This document shows, piece after piece, positions 15,750-23,522 of a stretch of 64,000 bases of DNA (position 1 is the stretch's first letter; every line of letters begins with the position of its first letter). A program made the translations under genes and the position numbers. The notes below the pieces were generated by a model, which was given only the letters and a program-made list of their open reading frames with translations, searched no databases and was not told where the DNA came from. The DNA is from Lachnospiraceae bacterium (GTDB taxonomy: Bacteria > Bacillota > Clostridia > Lachnospirales > Lachnospiraceae): contig JAPJQL010000005.1 of the NCBI GenBank assembly GCA_030825115.1, forward strand, positions 62,001 through 126,000. The letters run 5' to 3'.

Positions 15750-16440
15750 AAGATCCACCTCCATTCATAAGATCCGGCAGTCTGCACCCGAGCTTGTAAG
15801 ACTGGGGCATGTATGTGATCTGTCTCAATTTCCGGCCGGTTATGCCGTACTTCGGGTTGTAGCCCAGAAGGTCGATGTAGTCCGTCAGGTCGTCCCGTTC
15901 TTCGCTCATGGCCTTAGTCACCTCGTAGAGCGCCAGAACGTCGTCGATCGCTCTGTGGCTGTTCTGGACCTTATCGGCGAGGCCGTAGTGCTCGATCGCG
16001 TTCGCCAGCTTGTGCGGGTATGCCGCGCGGTCCTTGTATACTGTCAGGGAGTCGAGCGCTCGGAGCTTTGGAGCTTTTGGAACCATGCCGCAGCGCTTGA
16101 ACATTTCCAGAATGAAAAGCAGGTCAAACTGGATATTATGAGCCACCAGCAGCACCTCGCTGTCACTGTGGAGCATATTGCAGAAGATCCTGCAGGCTTC
16201 GCGGTAGTCGATCCCTTTATCTGCCAGCATGTCGTCGGTGATATGAGTCAGCTCGACGATCTTCTCCGGTATCTTTTCGCCCTCTGGCAGCTTGCAAAAA
16301 GCGTCAATTTTGAGCTCTATGCCGTTTTCGGTGACGAGAGCGGCGGCCAGCTCGATGATCTGATCCTTTTCGGGATCGAGGCCGGTTGTCTCAGTATCGA
16401 AAAATACAATTTTCTTAAACTGCTGCAACAATTTCCTCAC
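15742..16440 (-). CDS. DnaQ-like 3'-5' exonuclease (DEDDh)
   Basis: The 232-residue protein carries the DEDDh exonuclease motifs: FFDTETTGL (Exo I), VAHNIQFDLLF (Exo II) and HRAIDDVLAL (Exo III). A ~50-residue C-terminal extension follows. Such proteins degrade or proofread DNA ends; here it may act with ERF and SSB. The GTG start at 16440 has AAGGAGG upstream. It overlaps the Dam-like methylase by 26 bases. Confidence 0.85.
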   Translation of the reverse strand: MRKLLQQFKKIVFFDTETTGLDPEKDQIIELAAALVTENGIELKIDAFCKLPEGEKIPEKIVELTHITDDMLADKGIDYREACRIFCNMLHSDSEVLLVAHNIQFDLLFILEMFKRCGMVPKAPKLRALDSLTVYKDRAAYPHKLANAIEHYGLADKVQNSHRAIDDVLALYEVTKAMSEERDDLTDYIDLLGYNPKYGITGRKLRQITYMPQSYKLGCRLPDLMNGGGSCE

Positions 16441-17161
16441 GCTCGAGCACCTCCTTCGCAACGAATAGCTTCTCGGTGGCTGCTATCGTCTTATTTTGGT
16501 TCATGGTGCGGGTTACGCTGTGGATCCACACCGGCACGAAGTCGTCGGGAGCTTCCTGCTCGCTGATTAGTACAATGTTGTCGTGGCTCCAGAGCCGTGC
16601 GACTCTCCAGAAGTCCGCGTGGTCGAAAATTTCAACCGATTTATACTGCTTTGTATTTTCATAGGGTGGATCCATGTAAATGACGCACCCGGTCGGGTTC
16701 CATGCCCGGTAGTCCTTATGTAAGAAAATGACGTCCTTCAGCTTGTCCCGCTGCGCCTCGATGTTGCGCCGGCCCTCGTCCTGATAGTCCCGGAGTCCTC
16801 CGGTTGTCTGAGTCTTGCCAGAGTAGCCACCGTCGAAAAATCTGCCATTATACGAAGCCACAAAACCGACATAGCCTGCGTACCATTCCGGGTAGTCGTC
16901 GCGGTTGGCTCTGACTTTGGCGTATTCCTCGCGCTCAATGTAGCCCGGGAGCTCGCCGCCTGCCTGAATGTGCTGCATGAGGGCGATCAGGTACTTGTTG
17001 CAATCGCTGGCGATCCGCTGCGGGGCTTCGATCTTGTCGATCACATTGCAGCCGCCGCAGAATGGCTCGAGATAGGTCTCATAGCCGGAGCGCTCGATCT
17101 GTTTCTGAATGATCGGCACGATGTAGTGGGCGACTTTCGCCTTACTTCCCATGTATTTCAT
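16415..17161 (-). CDS. Dam-type DNA adenine methylase (D12 class)
   Basis: The 248-residue protein has the alpha-class order: an N-terminal AdoMet motif (MGSKAKV, then YLEPFCGGCNV) and a later catalytic DPPY (IYMDPPYEN near 165). These enzymes methylate N6 of adenine, often in GATC, though the target cannot be proven from sequence. No cognate nuclease is present. It is one of three phage methyltransferase genes in this operon. The start overlaps the upstream stop as ATGA. Confidence 0.9.
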   Translation of the reverse strand: MKYMGSKAKVAHYIVPIIQKQIERSGYETYLEPFCGGCNVIDKIEAPQRIASDCNKYLIALMQHIQAGGELPGYIEREEYAKVRANRDDYPEWYAGYVGFVASYNGRFFDGGYSGKTQTTGGLRDYQDEGRRNIEAQRDKLKDVIFLHKDYRAWNPTGCVIYMDPPYENTKQYKSVEIFDHADFWRVARLWSHDNIVLISEQEAPDDFVPVWIHSVTRTMNQNKTIAATEKLFVAKEVLEREEIVAAV

Positions 17162-17367
17162 AGAGCTGCTGCCTCCTTTCTTTGTTGTCTCTGTTTCTTC
17201 CAGTTTTGATAGTCTGCCATAACGGCAGGATCCTCGAACGCTCTCGACATTCCGCTGATTATGGTCCTGCAGAGCGCGTCGCTCTCATTTTCCGGGAGTG
17301 TATCGAGTTCGATGTTGATATTTTGTGGGGTTCTGGATCCCACGCTTTTGAGTGTTTTCATTGCCAT
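17158..17367 (-). CDS. Small hypothetical phage protein
   Basis: A 69-residue hydrophilic protein (SVGSRTPQNINIELDTLPENE, then a helical Lys/Gln/Arg-rich end). The start at 17367 has GGAAGGAG seven bases upstream, and its 5' part overlaps the zinc-ribbon gene in another frame. No family recognised. Confidence 0.55.
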   Translation of the reverse strand: MAMKTLKSVGSRTPQNINIELDTLPENESDALCRTIISGMSRAFEDPAVMADYQNWKKQRQQRKEAAAL

Positions 17368-17509
17368 AAAGTCGCTCCTTCCTCTGCTTGGTTTCGCACA
17401 CCGGGCAGACGTACCCACTCGGAGGGATAACGGCCAGAGCGCTGATCTGCCAGTCCTTGCCGCATATGCAGCAGGTTGCTTGTCTCGCTTGTGAGTTCTT
17501 TCTTGCCAT
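17285..17509 (-). CDS. Small zinc-ribbon protein
   Basis: The 74-residue protein has two zinc-type Cys pairs (CCICGKDW and YVCPVCETKQ). GAGGAGG lies seven bases before the ATG. The last ~27 codons overlap the next gene in a different frame, so the C-terminus may be little constrained. Function unknown; probably nucleic-acid or protein binding. Confidence 0.55.
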   Translation of the reverse strand: MARKNSQARQATCCICGKDWQISALAVIPPSGYVCPVCETKQRKERLYGNENTQKRGIQNPTKYQHRTRYTPGK

Positions 17510-18111
17510 TAAGGGACCTCCTCGTCGTCGCTGGCCTCGGTGTCATCCTGCTCCTTTGGGGTATCACACCCGAGAGAGTGGAGCAGCTTGCGGGCTCTGT
17601 CTCTTGCCATGCGCTTGATCTTGGTTCTGTACTTCTTACGGATCCTGCGCTTTTTGTGGTGTTCTGCCATGTACCACCAGTGGCGGTCATTGCACCAGAT
17701 ACGGTCCACCGCGTCGCGTACAACCTTCACAATTTTACCGGCCAGCTCTTTGATCCAGTCGAACACTGGGGAGAGCGTGCGCTCTATGATTTCTTTGAGC
17801 TCCTCGAGCTTCTCGCTGAGCTGTCGAATATCGTCCGGGATCTGTATGCCGTCGTCTGGGGAGCAGTCTCTAAAATAATCAGGGATCGGCGGGGCGGTGA
17901 GACCTCGGCAAAATTCCGCGGTAGTTATTCCGCTGCGGCTTGTGTGCTGCATTACATTAAAGAGGACCGTCTCAAAATCTGAGGGGTGGCTGCTTACGGT
18001 TCGCAGGATCCGGTTGCGGTATTTCTTGCGGATCCGGTATTTTCTGCCATGCTCAGCGAAGTGGATCCACTTGCGCGGTATATAAGAAGGGTAGTAGTCT
18101 TTTCTTTTCAT
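17509..18111 (-). CDS. Basic phage protein with an internal duplication
   Basis: A 200-residue protein with two similar basic segments: KWIHFAEHGRKYRIRKKYR (about 14-32) and WWYMAEHHKKRRIRKKYRTK (about 145-164). A helical, charged middle (about 95-140) and an acidic C-terminus (TEASDDEEVP) complete it. The basic repeats suggest nucleic-acid binding. No family recognised. It is the second gene of the early leftward operon, so it is expressed early. Confidence 0.55.
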   Translation of the reverse strand: MKRKDYYPSYIPRKWIHFAEHGRKYRIRKKYRNRILRTVSSHPSDFETVLFNVMQHTSRSGITTAEFCRGLTAPPIPDYFRDCSPDDGIQIPDDIRQLSEKLEELKEIIERTLSPVFDWIKELAGKIVKVVRDAVDRIWCNDRHWWYMAEHHKKRRIRKKYRTKIKRMARDRARKLLHSLGCDTPKEQDDTEASDDEEVP

Positions 18112-18122
18112 GTGTTGGCCTC

Positions 18123-18344
18123 CTATACCGCAGCCTGCTGACTCATTGCTGAGTAGAAAACTGTCGGCTCAATTCCGAGAACATTGCAAAGAGCAATAAG
18201 CTCGGACGCTGAAATAACTGCGTTCTGGTTGAATATTCTCATTAAGCGCTGGTACTCGATACCGGTCTTTTTTGATACGTTTCTGTAAGTGATACCCGTT
18301 TCGTTGATTTTGTCTTTCAGATACTTGGCAATGTATTCGTTCAT
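18123..18344 (-). CDS. Cro-like XRE-family regulator
   Basis: The 73-residue protein is a single helix-turn-helix domain (GITYRNVSKKTGIEYQRLMRI, ISASELIALCNVLGI). It is the first gene of the leftward early operon and lies directly across the operator region from the CI-like repressor. The pair therefore forms a lysis-lysogeny switch of the Cro/CI type. CACCTCC on the plus strand gives a strong ribosome site. Confidence 0.85.
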   Translation of the reverse strand: MNEYIAKYLKDKINETGITYRNVSKKTGIEYQRLMRIFNQNAVISASELIALCNVLGIEPTVFYSAMSQQAAV

Positions 18345-18358
18345 GTTCTCACCTCCTT

Positions 18359-18437
18359 GGTTGAATATTTCAACCTTGAGCTTATTATACGGTTGAATTA
18401 TTCGATTGTCAACACTTTTTGATTGAAATATTCAACT
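18359..18437. promoter_or_regulatory. Phage switch: early leftward promoter and three operators
   Basis: A perfect consensus promoter reads leftward: TTGACA (18412-18407), 17 bases, TATAAT (18389-18384). Three related palindromes lie here: GGTTGAATATTTCAACC (18359-18375, perfect arms), an imperfect copy at 18391-18407 inside the promoter spacer, and a third at 18421-18437 with TTGAA-ATA-TTCAA. The shared half-site is TTGAA. These are the expected binding sites for the CI-like and Cro-like proteins. Confidence 0.85.
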
Positions 18438-18443
18438 TTTTAA

Positions 18444-18472
18444 TTGACCGGCGACTATTTCCATGTTATATT
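18444..18472 (+). promoter_or_regulatory. Promoter of the CI-like repressor
   Basis: TTGACC (18444-18449), a 17-base spacer and TATATT (18467-18472), about 30 bases before the repressor ATG, which has GGAGGTG upstream. The third operator lies just upstream of the -35 box, so repressor bound there could activate or limit its own synthesis. Confidence 0.75.
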
Positions 18473-18501
18473 GGTATAGGAAGGAAGGAGGTGAACAGGA
18501 C

Positions 18502-18861
18502 ATGGCGAGCAAAGAGCTCGGGGGTAAATTGAGAGAATTACGAGACAGCAAGGGTTTTACCCAGCAGCAAGTCGCCGACGAGCTGGGCCTAAAGAATAAA
18601 AGCACTTTAGGTTCTTGGGAGATAGGAAAGTCGGAGCCGGACGCTTTTACATTTTTGAAATTGTGCAAGCTGTACGGCGTTGATAATATTCTCGGAGTAT
18701 TTGGCGACGAAACGCCCACACCTAAAAAGACTGACATACATTTGACCGATCAGGAGCGCGAGATCATACTGAGGTATAGAAAGAGCGACACGATCGACAA
18801 ACAAATCGTATTAAGGGCTTTAGGTATGGACGAAAAAGGGGACAACGAAAAAATGGCATAA
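18502..18861 (+). CDS. CI-like XRE-family repressor
   Basis: The 119-residue protein has an N-terminal XRE helix-turn-helix (about 5-62: KLRELRDSKGFTQQQVADELG, TLGSWEIGKSEPD) and a short C-terminal helical region that may dimerise. It lacks an S24 peptidase domain, so RecA-stimulated self-cleavage is not expected and induction must work another way. The start at 18502 has AAGGAGGTG upstream; an earlier in-frame ATG would lie within the promoter. It probably holds the early promoter off in the lysogen. Confidence 0.85.
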   Translation: MASKELGGKLRELRDSKGFTQQQVADELGLKNKSTLGSWEIGKSEPDAFTFLKLCKLYGVDNILGVFGDETPTPKKTDIHLTDQEREIILRYRKSDTIDKQIVLRALGMDEKGDNEKMA

Positions 18862-18923
18862 ATTACCACAAGAAACGCCCCCGAACTTCCCGAGAGGGAA
18901 ATGTTATAAAACTTGATTTTACA

Positions 18924-18966
18924 TAACCGACGCGGCCGGCCCAGAACTCCGGCCGATGATCGGTTA
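18924..18966 (+). repeat. Long stem-loop upstream of the DUF4236/TM2 gene
   Basis: TAACCGA (18924-18930) pairs with TCGGTTA (18960-18966), and inside it CGGCCGG (18933-18939) pairs with CCGGCCG (18949-18955) around a nine-base loop. No T-tract follows; the next gene's ribosome site begins 13 bases later. It may be a weak terminator after the repressor, or an RNA element controlling the next gene. Confidence 0.55.
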
Positions 18967-18993
18967 CAATAAAAGCGAAGGAGGTCCTTATAT

Positions 18994-19581
18994 ATGGGAA
19001 TGAGATTTAGAAAGAGCAAAAAGATCGCGCCGGGTGTTCGCCTGAACCTGAGCGCAAAGAGCGCAAGCATATCAATCGGCCCGAAGGGTTTCAAGAAAAC
19101 ATTCAGCACCAGCGGCAGAGTGACAACAACGGTGGGGATCCCGGGTACCGGGCTTTCCTACTCCACAAGTAAGAAAACGGGCCAGACTGCTGCCGGTTCC
19201 ACCTCTCAGGAGGCGCCTGCTGCCCCCGTGGTGGCCTCAAATAAAAACAAGTGGGTAACTCTTGCCCTCTGCGTGTTCCTCGGCTTCTTTGGGGCTCACC
19301 GCTTCTATGTTGGCAAGGTCGGCACCGGTGTCCTTTATATTTTCACCGTCGGCGGTCTGGGCTTCGGCTGGATCATTGACATGGTTATGATCTGTTGCAA
19401 CAAATTCACCGACAGCACCGGCGCGGTGGTTGGTCTGAAGGTTGCCGAGTATACCAGACAGCCGGATCCCGATCTTGCAGAGGCTTCTCTGGAGGAGCAG
19501 CGGGAGGCAGCGGCCGAGACTGCCAGAGCTTACGGCTATACTGTAATAGAGTCAGGCGCTCAGGATAATGCCGACAAGTAA
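18994..19581 (+). CDS. DUF4236 and TM2-domain membrane protein
   Basis: The 195-residue protein has an N-terminal DUF4236 domain (about 1-55: RFRKSKKIAPGVRLNLS and VGIPGTGLSYS) and a TM2 domain (about 80-140) with two membrane helices and the FLGFFGAHRFYVGKVGTG signature. A charged tail follows. It lies in the lysogen-expressed rightward operon between repressor and integrase, so it may be a lysogenic conversion or superinfection-exclusion factor. That is inferred from position. The start has AAGGAGG upstream. Confidence 0.8.
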   Translation: MGMRFRKSKKIAPGVRLNLSAKSASISIGPKGFKKTFSTSGRVTTTVGIPGTGLSYSTSKKTGQTAAGSTSQEAPAAPVVASNKNKWVTLALCVFLGFFGAHRFYVGKVGTGVLYIFTVGGLGFGWIIDMVMICCNKFTDSTGAVVGLKVAEYTRQPDPDLAEASLEEQREAAAETARAYGYTVIESGAQDNADK

Positions 19582-21142
19582 AAACACGGCTCGAAAATAT
19601 GCCGCAGGAGGTGGCTCGGATAATTCCTGCGGCGTAGAGCCATTACGGGCGGTCATATACGCAAGATATTCCAGCAGCGGCCAGCGTGAGGAGTCTATCG
19701 AGGGACAGCTCCGCGATTGCTACGAGTTCGCCAAAAAGCACGGCATTATTGTCATAGGCGAGTACATCGACAAGGCAATGACTGGGCGAGTGGATCGGCG
19801 GCCGGACTTTCAAAGAATGATGAAGGACAGCGAGAAGGGCCGCTTTAACTGCGTGCTGCTCTGGAAAATGGATCGTTTCGCCCGGAACCGGTACGACTCA
19901 GCCATGTATAAATATAAGCTCAAAAAGAACGGGATCCGTATTTTCTACGCAAAAGAGACCATACCGGACGGCCCGGAGGGTATTATATTAGAGTCAGTAA
20001 TGGAGGGCTACGCTGAGTATTACAGCGAAAACCTCGCCCAGAACGTGAAGCGCGGCAACTACGACAGCGCGCTGGAGCTCAAAACACTGGGAAAGACCTG
20101 CCTCGGGTTGAAAACCGGCCCAGACGGTCGCTATATGATAGATCAGGCCGAGGCCGCTATCGTTCGCAGGATCTTCGAGGAGTATGCCGAGGGTGAGCGT
20201 GCGAAGGATATATACGAGAGACTAAACTCAGAGGGCTACCGGACGAGCCGGGGCGGTAAATTCAACAAGAACAGCCTCCGGCGTATTCTATCGAATAAAA
20301 AATATATTGGTGTCTATGAGTATGAGGACATTTATGTCGAGAATGGGATCCCGGCCATAATTACCGATCGGGATCTATTTGAGAGGGTTCAGAAAATGCT
20401 AAAAATAAACCACGACGCACCGGCCAGAGGCAAGGCGCAAAATTTCCTGCTTACAACAAAATTGTTTTGCGGGCTTTGTGGTTCTCCGATGATAGGCGAC
20501 GGCGGCACCAGCCACACCGGGAAAGCATACGCCTATTACTCATGTACGAAGCGCAAGCGCGGCCGGAGCTGCAAGAAGGAGTCGGTGCCTAAAGACTGGA
20601 TCGAGGACCTTGTTGTCGGCGAGCTTGTCAAGATCGTACACAACGACGAACTGATCGAGCAGATTGCCGATCGTGTCATGGAGTACCAGAAAAGAGAAAA
20701 AGATCAGTCCGGCCTTCATGCGCTGGAGATCCGGCAAAAAGAAAATGAGAAAGCAATCAGCAACATGCTGGCAGCCATTGAAGCCGGCATAATTACCCCG
20801 AGTACAAAAACCCGGCTCATGGAGCTGGAGGCTGATCGCGCGGACATTGAAAAAGGAATAGCTCACGAGCTCTTAGCAGAGCCAGAGTTTGAGCGAGATC
20901 AAATTATCTATTTTTTAGAGAGGTTCCGCTCTGGAGATATAAACGACGAGGCGTATCGCATTATGTTGGTCGATACGTTCCTAAATTCCGTCTATTTGTA
21001 CGACGACGATCATCTGGTTTTAGTGATGAATTACTCAGGAGAGAATTGCAAGGTTGATCTCAAACTGGTGGAAGGCGCTGTCAGTGGTGACGGTTGCAAA
21101 GGTTCAGCTTTTGCGCCGTCAAGCGCACGATATAAGGATTGA
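19568..21142 (+). CDS. Large serine recombinase (phage integrase)
   Basis: The 524-residue protein integrates and excises the prophage. The resolvase domain (about 27-170) has the YARYSSSGQ motif with likely nucleophile Ser35, followed by ESIEGQ and the GKMDRFAR-like segment LLWKMDRFARNRYD. A recombinase domain (about 195-285, GYRTSRGGKFNKNSL) and a zinc ribbon (CGLCGSPM ... YYSCTKRKRGRSC, about 300-345) come next, then a coiled coil (about 385-440). It overlaps the TM2 gene by 14 bases and has only a weak ribosome site, so it is probably coupled. Attachment sites of this class often flank the gene. Confidence 0.95.
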   Translation: MPTSKNTARKYAAGGGSDNSCGVEPLRAVIYARYSSSGQREESIEGQLRDCYEFAKKHGIIVIGEYIDKAMTGRVDRRPDFQRMMKDSEKGRFNCVLLWKMDRFARNRYDSAMYKYKLKKNGIRIFYAKETIPDGPEGIILESVMEGYAEYYSENLAQNVKRGNYDSALELKTLGKTCLGLKTGPDGRYMIDQAEAAIVRRIFEEYAEGERAKDIYERLNSEGYRTSRGGKFNKNSLRRILSNKKYIGVYEYEDIYVENGIPAIITDRDLFERVQKMLKINHDAPARGKAQNFLLTTKLFCGLCGSPMIGDGGTSHTGKAYAYYSCTKRKRGRSCKKESVPKDWIEDLVVGELVKIVHNDELIEQIADRVMEYQKREKDQSGLHALEIRQKENEKAISNMLAAIEAGIITPSTKTRLMELEADRADIEKGIAHELLAEPEFERDQIIYFLERFRSGDINDEAYRIMLVDTFLNSVYLYDDDHLVLVMNYSGENCKVDLKLVEGAVSGDGCKGSAFAPSSARYKD

Positions 21143-21146
21143 GATT

Positions 21147-21178
21147 AAGAAGAAGCAGCCGGACGGCTGCTTCTTCTT
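21147..21178. terminator. Strong hairpin at the prophage/chromosome junction
   Basis: A perfect 14-bp stem (AAGAAGAAGCAGCC with GGCTGCTTCTTCTT) around a four-base loop lies between the integrase and cstA, which converge on it. It looks like a two-way terminator. The prophage right end should lie near here (21,143-21,215), but the exact attachment core cannot be found without the left end. Confidence 0.8.
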
Positions 21179-21215
21179 GTTGTGGGGGATATGATAATAT
21201 TTAATTATGTAACGA

Positions 21216-22655
21216 TCATGCCTCAAATGATTCTTCGAACACTACCGGTTCCGTATTTTGCGCCTTTTGGCCGAAGCAGGAGTAAAGGAAAACTCCCAGA
21301 CAGACAGCCGCAAACAAAAGGCCTGCCGGATATGCGAAAGCGGTGGAGAGCTGGAAGCCTTCCTTGGCCATCAGGATATAGGTGCAGGAGACCGCCGACA
21401 TAAACGTTGCTGGAAGGGCGGTGATCCAATAGAACCTTTTCCTGCGGAACAGGTATACACTTGCAGACCACAGGGCGATCATCGCCAGCGTCTGGTTGCT
21501 CCAGGAGAAGTATCTCCAGATAACCTGCACATCGATCTGGGTCAGGACTGCGCCTACTCCCAATAACGGGATGGTCAGCATCAGGCGGTTCTTAATGGGC
21601 TTTTGATCCACCTTGAACCAGTCAGCCAGAGTCAGACGGGCGCTTCGGTATGCCGTATCTGCCGAAGAGATCGGGCAGGCGATGACGCCGACCATCGCGA
21701 TGACTGCGCCTACCGGTCCAAGCAGGGAGAAGCAGATTTCATATACGACTGCCGACTGTCCGCCGGTCAGCGCTTCGGCAAGACCGCCGGTGCCGTTGTA
21801 AAATGCCACGCCGGCTGCTGCCCAGATGAGTGCGATCACGCCCTCTGCAACCATCGCCCCGTAGAAGACCTGACGCCCTTTGCGCTCGTTGGTCAGGCAG
21901 CGGGCCATCAGCGGAGACTGGGTTGCATGGAATCCGGAGATTGCGCCGCAGGCCACGGAGATGAACATGGTCGGCCAGATCGGGGTGTTGGACGGATGCA
22001 GGTTGGCAAGCGTTATCTCAGGGATGTGGTAGCCGCCCAGGATGATTGCGCCGCCTACGCCGAGGGCCATCACGATCAGGCAGAGGCCAAAGATCGGGTA
22101 AACTTTTCCAATTACCTTGTCAATCGGAACAAACGTTGCGATAAAATAATAGATCAGTACGACAGCCAGCCAGAATTTTGCGTCCAGTAACTGCGGGGTC
22201 AGCATTGCAAGAAGGTTTGCCGGTCCGGTGGAGAAGGTGACGCCGACCAGGACAAGAAGCACTACGGAAAATACACGCATAACCTGTTTCATGCCGTTGC
22301 CAAGATACATTCCGGTCAGCTCCGAAACGCTTGCACCTTTGTGGCGCATGGACATCATGCCTACCATATAGTCATGTACGCCGCCGCCGAGCAGGGTGCC
22401 GAATGTGATCCATAAAAATACGCTTGGTCCCCAGACTGCGCCCGCGAGAGCGCCGAAGATCGGACCGAGACCGGCGATGTTCAAAAGCTGAATCAGAAAG
22501 ATTCGTGCGGTTCCCATCGGCACATAATCGGTGCCGTCTGTCATCGCCAGTGCCGGCGTCTTTCTGTCGTCAGGACCAAAGACTTTCTCTGTCACTTTGC
22601 TGTAAATCCCAAACCCAACGATCAAAATAGCTAAACAAACAAAAAAACTTACCAT
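21216..22655 (-). CDS. cstA: CstA-family carbon starvation / pyruvate transporter
   Basis: The 479-residue multi-pass membrane protein carries CstA family segments (DGTDYVPMGTARIFLIQLLN, GGGVHDYMVGMMSMRHKGAS, SGFHATQSPLMARCL). CstA and BtsT (YjiY) import pyruvate or peptides and are induced under nutrient limitation. It is shorter than E. coli CstA (about 700), as is common for Firmicutes members. The ATG at 22655 is chosen because AGGAGG lies eight bases upstream. The following LytTR/LytS genes and the repeats upstream of its promoter suggest pyruvate-type sensing like BtsSR. The integrated phage ends just beyond its stop codon. Confidence 0.9.
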   Translation of the reverse strand: MVSFFVCLAILIVGFGIYSKVTEKVFGPDDRKTPALAMTDGTDYVPMGTARIFLIQLLNIAGLGPIFGALAGAVWGPSVFLWITFGTLLGGGVHDYMVGMMSMRHKGASVSELTGMYLGNGMKQVMRVFSVVLLVLVGVTFSTGPANLLAMLTPQLLDAKFWLAVVLIYYFIATFVPIDKVIGKVYPIFGLCLIVMALGVGGAIILGGYHIPEITLANLHPSNTPIWPTMFISVACGAISGFHATQSPLMARCLTNERKGRQVFYGAMVAEGVIALIWAAAGVAFYNGTGGLAEALTGGQSAVVYEICFSLLGPVGAVIAMVGVIACPISSADTAYRSARLTLADWFKVDQKPIKNRLMLTIPLLGVGAVLTQIDVQVIWRYFSWSNQTLAMIALWSASVYLFRRKRFYWITALPATFMSAVSCTYILMAKEGFQLSTAFAYPAGLLFAAVCLGVFLYSCFGQKAQNTEPVVFEESFEA

Positions 22656-22706
22656 ATACACTACCTCCTGTATGATTTGTATAAAGCATATTGGAATATG
22701 CTCTTA

Positions 22707-22773
22707 ATTATAGCGAAAAACTGACAAAAGAAAATGTTTTTTGCATAAACGGTAGTGTGAGGTGTATAAACGG
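22707..22773 (-). promoter_or_regulatory. cstA promoter with LytTR direct repeats
   Basis: On the plus strand TGCATAAACGG (22742-22752) and TGTATAAACGG (22763-22773) are direct repeats exactly 21 bp apart, as expected for a LytTR dimer. Read on the minus strand the distal copy gives ACCGTTTAT. A TATAAT (22712-22707) follows with no good -35, so the promoter probably needs the activator. A palindrome (AGCATATT-GG-AATATGCT, 22685-22702) lies in the leader. Confidence 0.75.
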
Positions 22774-22811
22774 CATGGATGAGGGAACTTTCGTCAGCTT
22801 CCTAAAATCAT

Positions 22812-23522
22812 TCAGACGCCGAGGAGCTGACGCAGGTTTTTTACCTTATCCCGGCTGACAGGCAGAATATTCTGTTCAAATCCCTGCATCCTCAGGGCGA
22901 GGCTGTTGTTTGCCCAGGGAAACATCTCCGAGATGTAGTTGAGGTTCACCAAAAAGCTTTTGTGGATCCGAAAGAAACCGTGAGGAATCAGCCGTTTTTC
23001 AAATTCGCCGAGGAGCTGGTTTTCGGTGTAATCTCCGCAGGTGGTGTGGATGACGCAGCCCCTGCCCTCGGTTTCCAGATAGACGATCTGATGGATATCC
23101 AGCAGCAGGATCTTGCGGTTGGTATTGATGGCAAGCTTTTCAGAGGACAGGGCCGCTGCCGGTTTTGCATCTTCATGGCATTTTTCCAAAACGCGGCGGA
23201 CGCGGTCCGGGTCAAACGGCTTTAGGATATAGTTGTCCACGCCCAGCTCAAACGCCTTGACGGCATATTGGGAGTAGGCGGTGGCAAAGACGATCCGCGC
23301 ATCGGGCAGGATCTTTTTTGCCGCGGCCGCCAGCGTGGTTCCTTCCATATCATTCAGATTGATATCGAGGAACAGCAAGTCAAAAGGCCGAAGGCTGATC
23401 AGCTCAAGGCCGGAGGCTCCGCTGTCGGCTTCTTCGATCACGCTGTCGGGATAAACTTCCAGAATCTGGTGGATCAGCTCCCTGCGTGCGGGTCGTTCGT
23501 CGTCTATGACTGCTATTCTCAT
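22812..23522 (-). CDS. LytTR-family response regulator
   Basis: The 236-residue protein has a receiver domain (1-120) with acidic residues at the N-terminus (VIDDE) and phospho-acceptor Asp53 in LLFLDINL. A LytTR DNA-binding domain follows (about 130-235: LLLDIHQIVYLETEGRGC, HGFFRIHKSFLVNLNYI). It overlaps the sensor gene by four bases. Its likely target is the pair of 21-bp-spaced repeats upstream of cstA, 40-70 bp away from its own stop. Confidence 0.9.
   Translation of the reverse strand: MRIAVIDDERPARRELIHQILEVYPDSVIEEADSGASGLELISLRPFDLLFLDINLNDMEGTTLAAAAKKILPDARIVFATAYSQYAVKAFELGVDNYILKPFDPDRVRRVLEKCHEDAKPAAALSSEKLAINTNRKILLLDIHQIVYLETEGRGCVIHTTCGDYTENQLLGEFEKRLIPHGFFRIHKSFLVNLNYISEMFPWANNSLALRMQGFEQNILPVSRDKVKNLRQLLGV

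Noticed and set aside
21143..21215. An exact prophage attachment core
   Set aside because: The junction must be near here, but the left end of the prophage is outside the window, so no direct repeat can be shown.
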